Below, piece after piece: positions 40,061 to 49,568 of a stretch of DNA of 64,000 nt (positions are counted from its first letter, which is position 1; every line of letters begins with the position of its first letter). The DNA is taken from assembly GCF_000970025.1 (NCBI RefSeq), contig NZ_CP009528.1, forward strand, positions 2,343,168 to 2,407,167, in the 5' to 3' direction. Position numbers and translations under genes: made by a program. The notes beneath the pieces are model-generated. The model saw only the letters and a list, made by a program, of their open reading frames with translations, was not told where the DNA came from and searched no databases. The stretch comes from Methanosarcina barkeri MS (GTDB lineage: Archaea > Halobacteriota > Methanosarcinia > Methanosarcinales > Methanosarcinaceae).

Positions 40061-41335
40061 TGAATTACGTTTACGTTTAACTAAAAAGGATTGTGTGCTC
40101 ATCAACAACTTTTTTCTCATTTTCTCGTATCTTTTTAAGTTTAAACACTCAGTTGTACCGTTTAAAGAAATATATGTGCTCGTTTTTGCGAGATCTTTTA
40201 TGGAAGTACTTATTTTTTCGAGATCTCTTATGCATGAAAGAATTAAATCTTGATACTTTTTATCGTTGAGATCAAAGCTAACTTCTGCTTTGAGGTATTT
40301 GGCATAAACTTCCCATATTAAGATTAATGGACTACCAGTACTCAATGAAATTGCTTCTTTAAAATAATGGATAGCAGTATCATACTTTTGTTTTTCAAGT
40401 TCAACTCTTCCTTTTAAAAACAAAGTGGAATCATTTATAGTATCTTTAAATAAAACATCATCTAATGTTGAACTAGCATTTTTTAAGTCACCAATATCCA
40501 GATAAAGTTCTGTCAAGTTATTATATGCAGGAATGAAGTCGCAATCAAAAGAAATTGATTTCTTAAACGACTCTATAGCGATATCAAATTGCTTAAGACT
40601 TAAAAGAACTAGACCTTTTCCATTCCATGCGAAGCTGGAAATTGGGTCAAACTTTAAAGAATCTTTAAAAAGATTCAAGGCTTCTTCAAGTTTTCCAATA
40701 CTATAATAAACAGTAGCTTTACCAGATAACGCAAAAGCTGATTTTGAATCAAGCTTTATTGACTCGTTAAAAGCCTCTACAGATTCATCAAATTTCCCCA
40801 AACTTGCAAAAGCAACACCTTTCCCATTCAACGAAAAAGTAAGCTCTTTATTATCTGGTTTTTCTTTGATTGCATTCTTACTGAGTGCAGTTTTGTAAGC
40901 TTCAATAGCATCAGTATATTTCTGAAGGTTTAATAAAACAAGGCCTCTGCCATTCCATGAAAAAGCATTATCTTGGTCAATATTAATTGATTTATCAAAA
41001 GCATCTAAGGCTTCATCATATCTTTTTAGATTACGGAGTACAAGACCTTTGGTATTCCACGCTTTAGTTAATTTTGAATCGATTTCAATAGATTTATTTA
41101 ATGTACTTAAGATTTCAATAGATTCATTTAATGTGCTTAAGGCATCATCACATCTTTTTAGATTCCAAAGAGCAAGACCTTTACCAATCAATGCAAGAGC
41201 TTTTTGTTCATTTTCTAAGGAGTTAGAGCATGTTTCGAGAGTGTCTAGGGCTGTGTCATAGTTATTTAAGGCTTCCTCATATTTTCCCATATGACGTAAT
41301 TCATCAGCTGTTTTGATCAGCTCTTCAACATCCAT
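40061..41335 (-). pseudogene. TPR-repeat protein, N-terminal part, truncated by IS4 insertion
   Basis: About 425 codons of tetratricopeptide repeats (at least nine 34-residue units such as AWNTKGLVLRNLKRYDEALDAFDKSI), a protein-protein interaction scaffold. It starts at ATG 41335 behind AAGGAG. The reading frame enters the IS after KRKRNS and stops four codons later (CVIG). The original protein was about 615 residues, continuing at 38609-38043. A TPR protein without the membrane tail may still be made. Confidence 0.88.
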
Positions 41336-41541
41336 AAAGGTCTCCTTTTATGTAAGAACTAGCAAGTCATAGCAATTGGACAGATCTTATATAATTAGTT
41401 AAAATCACAATCTAATATAAAAACATGTTTAAATTAAATAAAAAGATTAAAAATACAGATATAATTTTATATCTTATCAAACTGACTACAGTGCTTGAAT
41501 ACGTGAAAAAGCCTCATCATAGAAAGTAAAAGGTTAAAAAA

Positions 41542-42756
41542 ATGTTAATCCTCGATTACCCTTACGTCTCCAAATTACTAAAAAATACTGCTGCAGAATT
41601 ACAGATTCCTGTTTTAAAAAATGAAATGGCAGCCGGACTGAAGACTGAAAAAAAGCTAAACCTTCTTGAAGAAGATGAATTTATCAAATTAATAAAAGAA
41701 AAAGGTGAATGTGCCCTTTATTCCAATTCCGAAAACTCAATTGGCTGGATTTCGGAAAATCTTGGATTTACAGGGCTGCCTGAGAAAATCGAGCTCTTCA
41801 AAAACAAAGTTAAGTTCAGAGAGCTGCTGGAAAGGCTCTACCCGGAATTATATTTTAAGAGTGTTAAATTTGAAGAACTGGACAAAATCCGGGTTGAAGA
41901 AATCAAAAAACCGTTCATTATAAAGCCTGCCGTGGGATTTTTCAGCCTTGGGGTTCATAAGGTTTCCACCAACGAAGAATGGGATTCGGTCCTGAAGTCT
42001 ATAAAGGCTGAGGTTGAAGAGATCAAAAAGCTCTATCCGGAGCAGGTCCTGAATATGGAGAATTTCATTATCGAAGGAAATATCGAAGGGGAAGAGTTTG
42101 CAGTTGACGCTTATTTCAACCGCGAAGGAAAGCCGGTAGTCCTCGATATCTTTAAACATATCTTTTCTTCGGAAAACGATGTCAGTGACAGGGTATATTT
42201 TACTTCGAAAAAGATTATAGAAACCTACAGGGAAGCCATTGAAGATCTTTTAAAGGAAATCGGAAATCTGGCCGGGCTCAGGAATTTTCCCCTTCATCTG
42301 GAACTTCGAATATCGCAGGACAGGCGGATCCAGCCTATTGAACTGAACCCGATGCGCTTTGCCGGCCTGTGCGTTACTGATATTGCATATTTTGCATATG
42401 GGATTAACACTTACAGGTATTTTCTGGAACAGCTTGAGCCGGACTGGAATAAAATTCTTGCAGACAAAGAAGGAAAAAGCTTCTGCTTTATTATGCTGAA
42501 CAAATCGGAAGACCTCAATTTGAAGGACGTAAAAGCTTTTGATTACGAAAAACTGCTTTCAGACTTTGAAAAGCCTCTTGAACTCAGAAAAGCGGATTAC
42601 GAAACACGCGGCTACTTCGGGTACATGTTTACCGAAACCAGAGACAGTAGCTGGAGCGAGATTGAAAGGATTCTGAAATCGGACTTGAGGGAATATATCA
42701 CTTTCAAAGAAGCAGCGTCTGCAAGTTCTGTGCTCAAAAATAATGTTCAAAAATAA
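41542..42756 (+). CDS. ATP-grasp domain protein
   Basis: 404 residues. An N-terminal pre-ATP-grasp domain (1-110) precedes the lysine of PFIIKPAVGFFSLGVHKV near 136, FIIEGNIEGEEFAVDAYF near 178 and the metal-binding LELRISQDRRIQPIELNPMRFAG near 270. ATP-grasp ligases join a carboxylate to an amine or thiol through an acyl phosphate. The substrate is not evident and no partner is adjacent. The last residues LKNNVQK and the stop are encoded by the first units of a 13-bp minisatellite, so the C-terminus is probably variable between strains. Confidence 0.85.
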   Translation: MLILDYPYVSKLLKNTAAELQIPVLKNEMAAGLKTEKKLNLLEEDEFIKLIKEKGECALYSNSENSIGWISENLGFTGLPEKIELFKNKVKFRELLERLYPELYFKSVKFEELDKIRVEEIKKPFIIKPAVGFFSLGVHKVSTNEEWDSVLKSIKAEVEEIKKLYPEQVLNMENFIIEGNIEGEEFAVDAYFNREGKPVVLDIFKHIFSSENDVSDRVYFTSKKIIETYREAIEDLLKEIGNLAGLRNFPLHLELRISQDRRIQPIELNPMRFAGLCVTDIAYFAYGINTYRYFLEQLEPDWNKILADKEGKSFCFIMLNKSEDLNLKDVKAFDYEKLLSDFEKPLELRKADYETRGYFGYMFTETRDSSWSEIERILKSDLREYITFKEAASASSVLKNNVQK

Positions 42757-42969
42757 TGTTCAAAAATAATGTTCAAAAATAATGTTCAAAAATAATGTTC
42801 AAAAATAATGTTCAAAAATAATGTTCAAAAATAATGTTCAAAAATAATGTTCAAAAATAATGTTCAAAAATAATGTTCAAAAATAATGTTCAAAAATAAT
42901 GTTCAAAAATAATGTTCAAAAATAATGTTCAAAAATAATGTTCAAAAATAATGTTCAAAAATAATGTTC
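42736..42969. repeat. 13-bp tandem repeat, 18 perfect copies
   Basis: AAAAATAATGTTC repeated 18 times without a mismatch over 234 bp. It starts inside the ATP-grasp coding end and continues downstream. The perfect identity implies recent expansion. Confidence 0.95.
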
Positions 42970-43060
42970 AAAAATAAAGATCATTAAAGAAGTAGCTATA
43001 AATTTGCCCATTCTAAATAGCGAAGAGTCTTGATTTTTAACCTATCATTTTTATGAAGGT

Positions 43061-43423
43061 TCATTCACTGATCCATGTTTCTGCTTCAAGAAGCTCTTCA
43101 TTCTTATAGGTTCTCACCGGAAAAGGAACAATAAACTTAAAGATTTCAACGGCAACATTCATCCAGTCCACGTCTGAAACAACTGCAATCTTTTCAAAGT
43201 CTGTAATGTTCAGTATGCCAACTTTGGCATCTTCCAGCATGGCATTAAGGGTAAACCACTCGAGTTCCTTATCCATGTGATAAAGAATACGAACCTTACC
43301 ATACTTCTTGATTTTGTCCTCAACAGCAGGAATTAATACATTTTTGTAGTCATCCCCAGTTACTTCTCCACTTACATTGACTGCTACGACATTTCCCGGC
43401 AAACCCTGCATGATCTCTATCAT
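43061..43423 (-). CDS. SpoIIAA-like (STAS-fold) protein
   Basis: 120 residues, the length of a single SpoIIAA-like domain: IMQGLPGNVVAVNVSGEVTGDDYKNVLIPAVEDKI, RILYHMDKELEWFT, EKIAVVSDVDWMNVAVEIFKFIVPFPVRTY. Such proteins bind lipid-like or anti-sigma-type partners in bacteria; the archaeal role is unknown. The start at 43423 has GGGGGAG upstream. It is boxed in by two 13-bp minisatellites (42736-42969 and 43548-43820). Confidence 0.88.
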   Translation of the reverse strand: MIEIMQGLPGNVVAVNVSGEVTGDDYKNVLIPAVEDKIKKYGKVRILYHMDKELEWFTLNAMLEDAKVGILNITDFEKIAVVSDVDWMNVAVEIFKFIVPFPVRTYKNEELLEAETWISE

Positions 43424-43547
43424 TTAACTCCCCCTTTAGTATACAAGAACTGTAGCGCCCCACAAGATATTCAAATGGCTTTTCCTGCAAATTGCTATCC
43501 GATAGCAATTCAATATAATTTTCTTAGCCTTATGCCATTAGAGTTTT

Positions 43548-43820
43548 GAGTTTTTAAGTTGAGTTTTTAAGTTGAGTTTTTGAGTTGAGTTTTTAGTTTG
43601 AGTTTTTAGTTTGAGTTTTTAGTTTGAGTTTTTAGTTTGAGTTTTTAGTTTGAGTTTTTGAGTTGAGTTTTTAGTTTGAGTTTTTAGTTTGAGTTTTTAG
43701 TTTGAGTTTTTGAGTTGAGTTTTTAGTTTGAGTTTTTAGTTTGAGTTTTTAGTTTGAGTTTTTAGTTTGAGTTTTTAGTTTGAGTTTTTAGTTTGAGTTT
43801 TTAGTTTGAGTTTTTAATTT
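43548..43820. repeat. 13-bp tandem repeat, 21 copies
   Basis: Units GAGTTTTTAGTTT, with GAGTTTTTGAGTT, GAGTTTTTAAGTT and a final GAGTTTTTAATTT variant, fill exactly 273 bp. The variant units recur in a pattern, indicating multi-unit duplications. It lies upstream of the SpoIIAA-like gene. Confidence 0.95.
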
Positions 43821-44144
43821 ATTAATTTGAATGAATATAAACTTTGACTCGGACCATTATATTCATATCATATTCAAAAGATTTATCATGAAAAATAAAT
43901 AGGATTTATGCGGTTGAACTGAGAAAACAATGGTATCATAACCAGGAAATAATTGAAAGAAGATAAATAAAAATCAATAGAAACAAATCGATAATTATAA
44001 TTAAAGCTGTAGATCGAAACATATGACCTGCAAGATAAGATCAAAGGTTTGAAAATCCATGCGGATATTAGGCTGGTTTGATATATCCGTCATTCAAGGA
44101 TTTAAATCAAAAAATTACCTTATTGTAAGGAGATTAGAGCGAAT
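43821..44144. other. Spacer before sulfate transporter gene
   Basis: AT-rich. GGATTTATGCGGTTGAACTG at 43902-43921 is a diverged match to the motif at 10068-10087. No gene is seen. The SulP promoter must lie here. Confidence 0.4.
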
Positions 44145-45845
44145 ATGAAACCTGCACAGAATTCCAGAAGATCTTTTCATCTTTCCCTCTTTCAGGGAAT
44201 ATTACCCCTCAAATCCAAACAAATACCCCTGGAAATTATCGCAGGGATAACATTCGCAGCGTTTGCCATCCCCGAAGTTATGGGATACACTAAAATTGCA
44301 GGCATGCCTGTAGTTACTGGAATCTACACAATCCTGTTTCCAATGTTAGCTTTTGCCATTTTTGGTTCATCTCGCCATCTTGTCGTTGGCGCCGATTCCG
44401 CAACCGCGGCAATTATAGCAAGTGGACTAACAACGATAGCCGTGCCGGGATCTTCACAATATGTCGCATATGCAAGCGCAATCGCTCTACTCGTAGCAAT
44501 CTTGCTTTTCCTTGGAGGTTTGTTCCAACTTGGTTTTCTCGCTGACTTCCTCTCCTACACGGTTTTGATAGGATTTCTCACAGGTGCTGGTATCTACATC
44601 TCTATATCACAGATTAGCGGGATGCTTGGGATACCTTCAGAACCAGATGGAACATCTGTGCAGATCATCTCTTTAGTAAGAAACCTCTTTCTTACAAATA
44701 CTCCCACACTCCTGGTCTCATTATCCGTAATTGGGGTTATTGTTCTTGGCGAAAAGCTCAGCCACAAATTTCCAGGTTCACTAATAGCGATTATTGGTGC
44801 AATTGCTGCAAGCCGGATATTAGACCTTTCCTCTTATGGGATTAGCGTCCTTGGCACAGTACCACAAGGTCTGCCACAAATTTCTTTTCCTCAAATCCCG
44901 CTTTCAAATTTCCCAGAGATCTTTAACATATCCATTTCTTGTTTTGTTATTATCCTTGCCCAGAGTGCTGCAACATCTCGTGCTTATGCCATTAAGTTTT
45001 CCGACACTTTTAATGAAAATACGGATCTCATTGGATTGAGCCTTGCTAACGCAGCAGCAGGGATATCAGGGACTTTCGTTGTCAACGGCAGTCCAACCAA
45101 GACTGAAATGATCAAAAATGCCGGAGGTCGGACACAGCTTACTCAGCTCACAACGGTCTTCACTGTTATATTAGTACTGTTGTTCTTTACCGGACCATTC
45201 GCCTATTTACCCACAGCTGTACTTTCGTCTATGGTATTCCTTATTGGTTTGCATCTTATCGATATCGAAGGAATGACCGCCCTTCACAAACAGCGGCCTG
45301 TAGAGTTTGCTGTTGCCTTGATAACGGCTATAACGGTAGTAGTTATAGGTGTCGAGCAGGGAATCCTTATAGCTATTGTACTCTCGATCATTGCTCACCT
45401 GCGACATAGTTACAGGCCACTGAACCTTCTGCTTGTTCCAAAGGCAGGAGGGGCAATGAAGACATTTCCACTAGAAAGTGGACAGCAAGCTGTTGAAGGA
45501 CTGTTAATCTACCGTTTTGGTTCAAACCTCTACTTTGCTAACGAAGGCCGCTTCGCGGAAGAAATAATAGATCTTGCCATAAAAAATGGTTCACTTAAAT
45601 GGTTTTGCATTTCTGCCACAAACATTGGAGATATCGATTTCACTTCTGCAGAGACGCTCAAAAAAGTGTATACACAACTGCAAAAACTGGAAATTACTCT
45701 TGTATTAAGTGAAGTAGTACAGCCTGTGATGAATGAGCTGGATCGAGACGGCATAACTCAAATGATTGGTAAAGACCATATCTTTGAGTCAGTTCAGGAT
45801 GTTATAGAGGCATATAAAAAATCAACAGATGGTTCGTTACGCTAG
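44145..45845 (+). CDS. SulP family anion transporter with STAS domain
   Basis: 566 residues. About 10-12 membrane helices fill 20-420, including the signature PEVMGYTKIAGMPVVTGIYT and GSSRHLVVGADSATAAIIASG near the substrate site. A C-terminal cytoplasmic STAS domain (455-560) contains FCISATNIGDIDFTSAETLKKV. SulP proteins carry sulfate, bicarbonate or other anions; which one cannot be told. The start at 44145 has AAGGAG upstream. Confidence 0.93.
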   Translation: MKPAQNSRRSFHLSLFQGILPLKSKQIPLEIIAGITFAAFAIPEVMGYTKIAGMPVVTGIYTILFPMLAFAIFGSSRHLVVGADSATAAIIASGLTTIAVPGSSQYVAYASAIALLVAILLFLGGLFQLGFLADFLSYTVLIGFLTGAGIYISISQISGMLGIPSEPDGTSVQIISLVRNLFLTNTPTLLVSLSVIGVIVLGEKLSHKFPGSLIAIIGAIAASRILDLSSYGISVLGTVPQGLPQISFPQIPLSNFPEIFNISISCFVIILAQSAATSRAYAIKFSDTFNENTDLIGLSLANAAAGISGTFVVNGSPTKTEMIKNAGGRTQLTQLTTVFTVILVLLFFTGPFAYLPTAVLSSMVFLIGLHLIDIEGMTALHKQRPVEFAVALITAITVVVIGVEQGILIAIVLSIIAHLRHSYRPLNLLLVPKAGGAMKTFPLESGQQAVEGLLIYRFGSNLYFANEGRFAEEIIDLAIKNGSLKWFCISATNIGDIDFTSAETLKKVYTQLQKLEITLVLSEVVQPVMNELDRDGITQMIGKDHIFESVQDVIEAYKKSTDGSLR

Positions 45846-45880
45846 ATCTACAGATAATTTTTCACACTAATTTTAAAACT

Positions 45881-46204
45881 TCAACTTTTTTCAGTGCCCG
45901 GAATTTCTGCGCTGTTTTCTTCTCCGGCTCCGGCAATTTCCTGAGAAGAAGGCAGGAACGTATCGACTGCTCTATACCAGCTTCTACTTATATACATTTG
46001 AGTTCCTGAATTTCGAACTCAAGAGGCTCACAGTACATATTCATCATAACATGTATATCTTCTTCGTCTCCGGGTTCTCCCATGGTAAAAGAAAGGGCTC
46101 TTGCACGAGGGTCGTCCCAGCCTGGACTGTAGAGCTTGCACCCGTGCCAGGAAATATCTTTTAGCCCACGTTCGTTTTCTTTGCCTGTAAAATATGCCAG
46201 ATTA
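45881..46204 (-). pseudogene. Glycogen debranching enzyme (GlgX) C-terminal remnant
   Basis: A frame without a start reads DISWHGCKLYSPGWDDPRARALSFTMG and HVMMNMYCEPLEFEIQEL, unmistakably the last strands of GlgX/isoamylase-type enzymes. After a frameshift near 45990 it continues as RSWYRAVDTFLPSSQEIAGAGEEN to TGA 45881. Upstream coding sequence is absent, cut at the 16-bp repeat region. Confidence 0.8.
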
Positions 46205-46230
46205 TAAAAGATTACTGCTTAGTTATAACA

Positions 46231-46326
46231 GATTATTGCTTAAACAGATTATTGCTTAAACAGATTATTGCTTAAACAGATTATTGCTTAAACAGATTAT
46301 TGCTTAAACAAATTATTGCTTAAACA
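46231..46326. repeat. 16-bp tandem repeat, six copies
   Basis: GATTATTGCTTAAACA six times (one with AATT), plus a partial seventh and a degenerate leading copy from 46205. It lies between the glgX remnant and the MEDS gene. Confidence 0.9.
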
Positions 46327-46388
46327 GATTATTGCTTAGTTTATGTAGAATTGAAAATAAAAGCTGAGTATGAGCAAATGGAGGAGAG

Positions 46389-46973
46389 ATGACAGAGGAA
46401 GTAACCAGAAATTCTGGCATTGGTGCTATTGGAAATATTAATTGGGGAACACACTTCTGCCAGTTTTATAATACAAAACAGGATCTGGTAGATATAATTA
46501 TTCCATATTTAAAAGCAGGGTTAGAAAATAACGAATTTTGCATATGGGTTGCATCAAATCCTCTAGAAGCGAAAAAAACCTTTAAAATGTTTGTTTCTAA
46601 TCCAGAAACTTATCTGGAAAAAGGGCAAATAGAAATTATTCATTATGACGACTGGTATTTGAAAAGAGGTTTTTTCGATACGCAAGAGATCTTAAATGGC
46701 CTGATGGAAAAACTTAACAAAGCTCTGGCTAATGGCTATGAAGGTTTGAGGTTATTTGAAGGACTCTTTTCGCTGGAAGAAGAATATCGGGATGATTTCG
46801 CTGAATATGAAAGAGAAATAAACCGGGTAATCGACAACTCTCATATGCTGGTTCTCTGTACCTATTTTCTCAGGAAATATAATGCAGCTGCAATTTTCAA
46901 TATCATTGAAAGGCATCAATTTGCTCTGATCAAAAGGAAAGGGAAATGGGAAAAAATAAGAAATTCCAGATGA
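46389..46973 (+). CDS. MEDS-domain protein, stand-alone
   Basis: 194 residues covering one MEDS (methanogen/methylotroph DcmR sensory) domain: NWGTHFCQFYNTKQDLVDIIIPYLKAGLENNEFCIWV and EIIHYDDWYLKRGFFD. In this genus MEDS domains usually sit in front of PAS and histidine-kinase modules. Here the gene ends right after the domain (KRKGKWEKIRNSR), so it is either a free sensor or a truncated kinase. The ATG follows GGAGGAGAG. Confidence 0.85.
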   Translation: MTEEVTRNSGIGAIGNINWGTHFCQFYNTKQDLVDIIIPYLKAGLENNEFCIWVASNPLEAKKTFKMFVSNPETYLEKGQIEIIHYDDWYLKRGFFDTQEILNGLMEKLNKALANGYEGLRLFEGLFSLEEEYRDDFAEYEREINRVIDNSHMLVLCTYFLRKYNAAAIFNIIERHQFALIKRKGKWEKIRNSR

Positions 46974-47070
46974 AGAAATTCCATATAAAGAACTATTTTT
47001 TTGTATTCTTAATGTTGGATTCTTAATGTTGAGTTTGGTCAGGTCCTTGGCAGAACCCTCATGACTTAAG

Positions 47071-47378
47071 CTAATCCGTTTTTACGCTGGATTTCCAACC
47101 AATAACACTGGAGTCCTTCTGCCCTTCACCATTTTCTACTGCTCTTGAGTATTCCTCCCTCTATGACCATCTATGTCATCGGCAATAAGGCCCCGGTTCT
47201 GATTATCTGCGCGTTTATAAGTTTTAGATCCTTAAAGTGGCCGAGCTTTTTTCTTTGTCCTGTTATGTACGTGAACATCGTAGCTTTGTAATAGAAGGTT
47301 CGAAGCAAAAGAACTTCCCATGATCCCCAGGCCTATCACGCCAATAAATGTTTTTTTGTCAATACTTGAAGTTGTCAA
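47071..47378 (-). pseudogene. 3-hydroxyisobutyrate dehydrogenase-like gene, internal deletion
   Basis: A TTG start behind GAGGT opens a frame reading KKTFIGVIGLGIMGSSFASN, the NAD(P)-binding Rossmann start of the 3-HIBADH/6PGDH family. It stops at 47232 after RTKKKARPL. Downstream sequence to 47071 ends in ENGEGQKDSSVIG, reminiscent of the family's C-terminus, so ~230 codons in the middle appear deleted. Confidence 0.65.
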
Positions 47379-47471
47379 TTGATTACCTCATGCTCTTCCT
47401 AACGCTTTTATGTGTCCCGAAGTTCCTCCAAAGTTACATCAGTTTGGGCTTGAGGTTACACGTAGTCTTCC

Positions 47472-48326
47472 TTAGGTACACGTTTCCTCGATTCCTGATG
47501 GCAAAACCATTTGTAACCTGATTGCTTCTTTCCAGCGTATCCAGAGGATTAACAATCCGACAGCACCAATCACACCCCATGCAATTAACACGCCTAAATC
47601 CTGGCCAAAGATAGAAGAAACTACCAGGGGCAGCCCGTCCCACGTTGCATGTAGAATGGAAACAAGCAGATAAGCATTAATTACCTGCCAGTTAATGCGG
47701 AAGTTACAACTCTTGCTTTCCCGGAACAGTACACTGGCTAAAATAGCTGTCCAGGTTCCGTGCCCCAGCGGAGCAAGCAGACCACGAAGTAAGGTCACTT
47801 CCACTGTTGCCGAAATACTCCCATGACTTTCCAAAAGAGCCGTAAAGGCGTAACCGTTACTTTCCAGGGCTGCAAATCCCATTCCCGCTGCCGCACCCAG
47901 AATCAATCCGTCCATTTCCGAGTCATGCCGCCTGCGGCGTGCAATCACCAGCACTCCCAGGATTTTAGCAAACTCTTCGATGAGTCCTATTCTTAAAATT
48001 GCCCCAAGATTCAGCTGCCTGATAAAAAATGGCTCTAGAAAGGCCGCAGCAATGATACCCAGAAGCCCGCCATATATAAAAGCCAGGGAGACCGTTGGCA
48101 TTGTCAAGCTGCTTAGGTGCCTGCGCTCGTATATAAAAGCCACATAAGCGACAGGGACCATAAAGCTGCCGACCATTGCCAGGGTGGGAAAAAGGTTTGA
48201 GTTCTTCGTCAGCAGCAAGGCCACCAGTAAGAGAACGTAGAAGACCACTGCTGTGGTTAGAACCTTTAACCAGCCGTTCCGTCGGACCACCGGCACAGGC
48301 GGCTGAATTTCCGTCGTGCTGTCCAT
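47472..48326 (-). CDS. PrsW family intramembrane metalloprotease
   Basis: 284 residues, about eight membrane helices. The family motifs are LIEEFAKILGV (EExxK) near 117, GFAALESNGYAF near 150, and HATWDGLPLVV near 225, with another His in LGHGTWTAI. PrsW-type proteases cleave membrane-bound substrates such as anti-sigma factors; archaeal targets are unknown. It has a strong AGGAGG ribosome-binding site five bases before ATG 48326. Confidence 0.9.
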   Translation of the reverse strand: MDSTTEIQPPVPVVRRNGWLKVLTTAVVFYVLLLVALLLTKNSNLFPTLAMVGSFMVPVAYVAFIYERRHLSSLTMPTVSLAFIYGGLLGIIAAAFLEPFFIRQLNLGAILRIGLIEEFAKILGVLVIARRRRHDSEMDGLILGAAAGMGFAALESNGYAFTALLESHGSISATVEVTLLRGLLAPLGHGTWTAILASVLFRESKSCNFRINWQVINAYLLVSILHATWDGLPLVVSSIFGQDLGVLIAWGVIGAVGLLILWIRWKEAIRLQMVLPSGIEETCT

Positions 48327-48405
48327 AATTTCCTCCTATCTAATCTGTTAATCTCATTTTGCTACGTCCAGATCCTGGTCTGTCTTCAAGATCTGTAATC
48401 ACAGG

Positions 48406-48579
48406 TTAATTAGGCTCCTGAAAGTAATCAGTGATTACAATCAAGGTGCTGCTTGCTGCTACGAAGTTAAACCGTTTACGTAGCTCAGCAGACTGTTTCC
48501 TGCCTGCACCCCATAGCCTGTCACCAAAAACATCCTTTACCCATGCAATAAGATATGTGATATCATTAAGGTGGAGCTT
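48406..48579 (-). pseudogene. Unidentified coding-like fragment
   Basis: An open 57-codon stretch without a start reads NDITYLIAWVKDVFGDRLWG and FVAASSTLIVITDYFQEPN. Its composition and periodicity look like real protein, unlike neighbouring frames. I do not recognise the family; probably a leftover gene end. Confidence 0.35.
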
Positions 48580-48847
48580 TTAATGCTAACCCTCTGATAA
48601 CCGTACCCAGCAAATTTTATTAAAATCATGAAGAGGAGTACCCAGTGCAGTAAAGTATAGCCAGATCCTGGAAAGATAACTGGCTTAATTGTAACGATAG
48701 AGATCTTCGCTCTATCAGAGTAATGCCTTAATCACCGGACTTGTAATTTTCAGAAACTTGCTAAAGAAACAGTCCCTGGAAGAGTGAGAAGATTTCTAAA
48801 TAGAGCATCCAGAGAGGGATTGAGAACGCTTTACAGACATTATTCTT

Positions 48848-49012
48848 AGATCCAGGTTTAATAGATTCAGGTTTAATAGATTCAGGTTTAATAGATTCAG
48901 GTTTAATAGATTCAGGTTTAATAGATTCAGGTTTAATAGATTCAGGTTTAATAGATTCAGGTTTAATAGATTCAGGTTTAATAGATTCAGGTTTAATAGA
49001 TTCAGGTTTAAT
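48848..49012. repeat. 15-bp tandem repeat, 11 copies
   Basis: AGATTCAGGTTTAAT repeated 11 times, starting with an AGATCCAGG variant. It ends just before the stop codon of the minus-strand gene at 49021. Confidence 0.93.
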
Positions 49013-49020
49013 TTTATGAA

Positions 49021-49500
49021 TTAATATTTTTTTCCTGGCAGACGTGCTCTCAATTCCGTTAAAGTTTCTATTCCGCGCCTATGTAATTCTTTGAGATTTC
49101 CCTGGTATACGAATGCTGCCGGCACTAACAGTAAAGGGATAGTTGCTGCAACTTTAGCTCCTTCTGAAATAGGCAGCGCAGCTAAAAAGCTTGCTCCAGT
49201 AACACCATAAATAGGAACTATAGGAAAAAGCATAGCTAAACCGAATGCTCTTCTGAAATGAACGCCCAATTTTGCAGCCAGAAAACCATTAGACCCTATA
49301 ACCACACCGATGCCTATACTTGGTCCTATAGTCCGAAACGGATTATATGATGGTCCGATATATAATCCAAAATCAACACCGAAAAAGGAAACAAGTCCGT
49401 TAAATTGATTCCTTTCCTGATTGGAGTTCCCTCCAAGCCCTGATACAACTATTCCTATGTCCAGTTGCAGAGGTCCTCTTTCTGCTCCCCTTCCGTCCAT
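49021..49500 (-). CDS. Hypothetical Gly-rich, probably membrane-associated protein
   Basis: 159 residues with repeated Gly/Ile/Phe stretches (GIVVSGLGG, FGVDFGLYIGPSYNP, GPSIGIGVVIGSNGFLAAKLG) and a hydrophobic part (FGLAMLFPIVPIYGVTGASFLAALPI, shown only in part as FGLAMLFPIVPIYG), then a basic C-terminus. It could form a small beta-rich or membrane protein. No family is recognised. It lies 68 bp downstream of the AnfO-like gene on the same strand. Confidence 0.55.
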   Translation of the reverse strand: MDGRGAERGPLQLDIGIVVSGLGGNSNQERNQFNGLVSFFGVDFGLYIGPSYNPFRTIGPSIGIGVVIGSNGFLAAKLGVHFRRAFGLAMLFPIVPIYGVTGASFLAALPISEGAKVAATIPLLLVPAAFVYQGNLKELHRRGIETLTELRARLPGKKY

Positions 49501-49568
49501 TATATCATTACTTTCCTTAAACGATAATAAGATTTACCTGTATCCTGATTTTCCAAAAATCTATGCCT

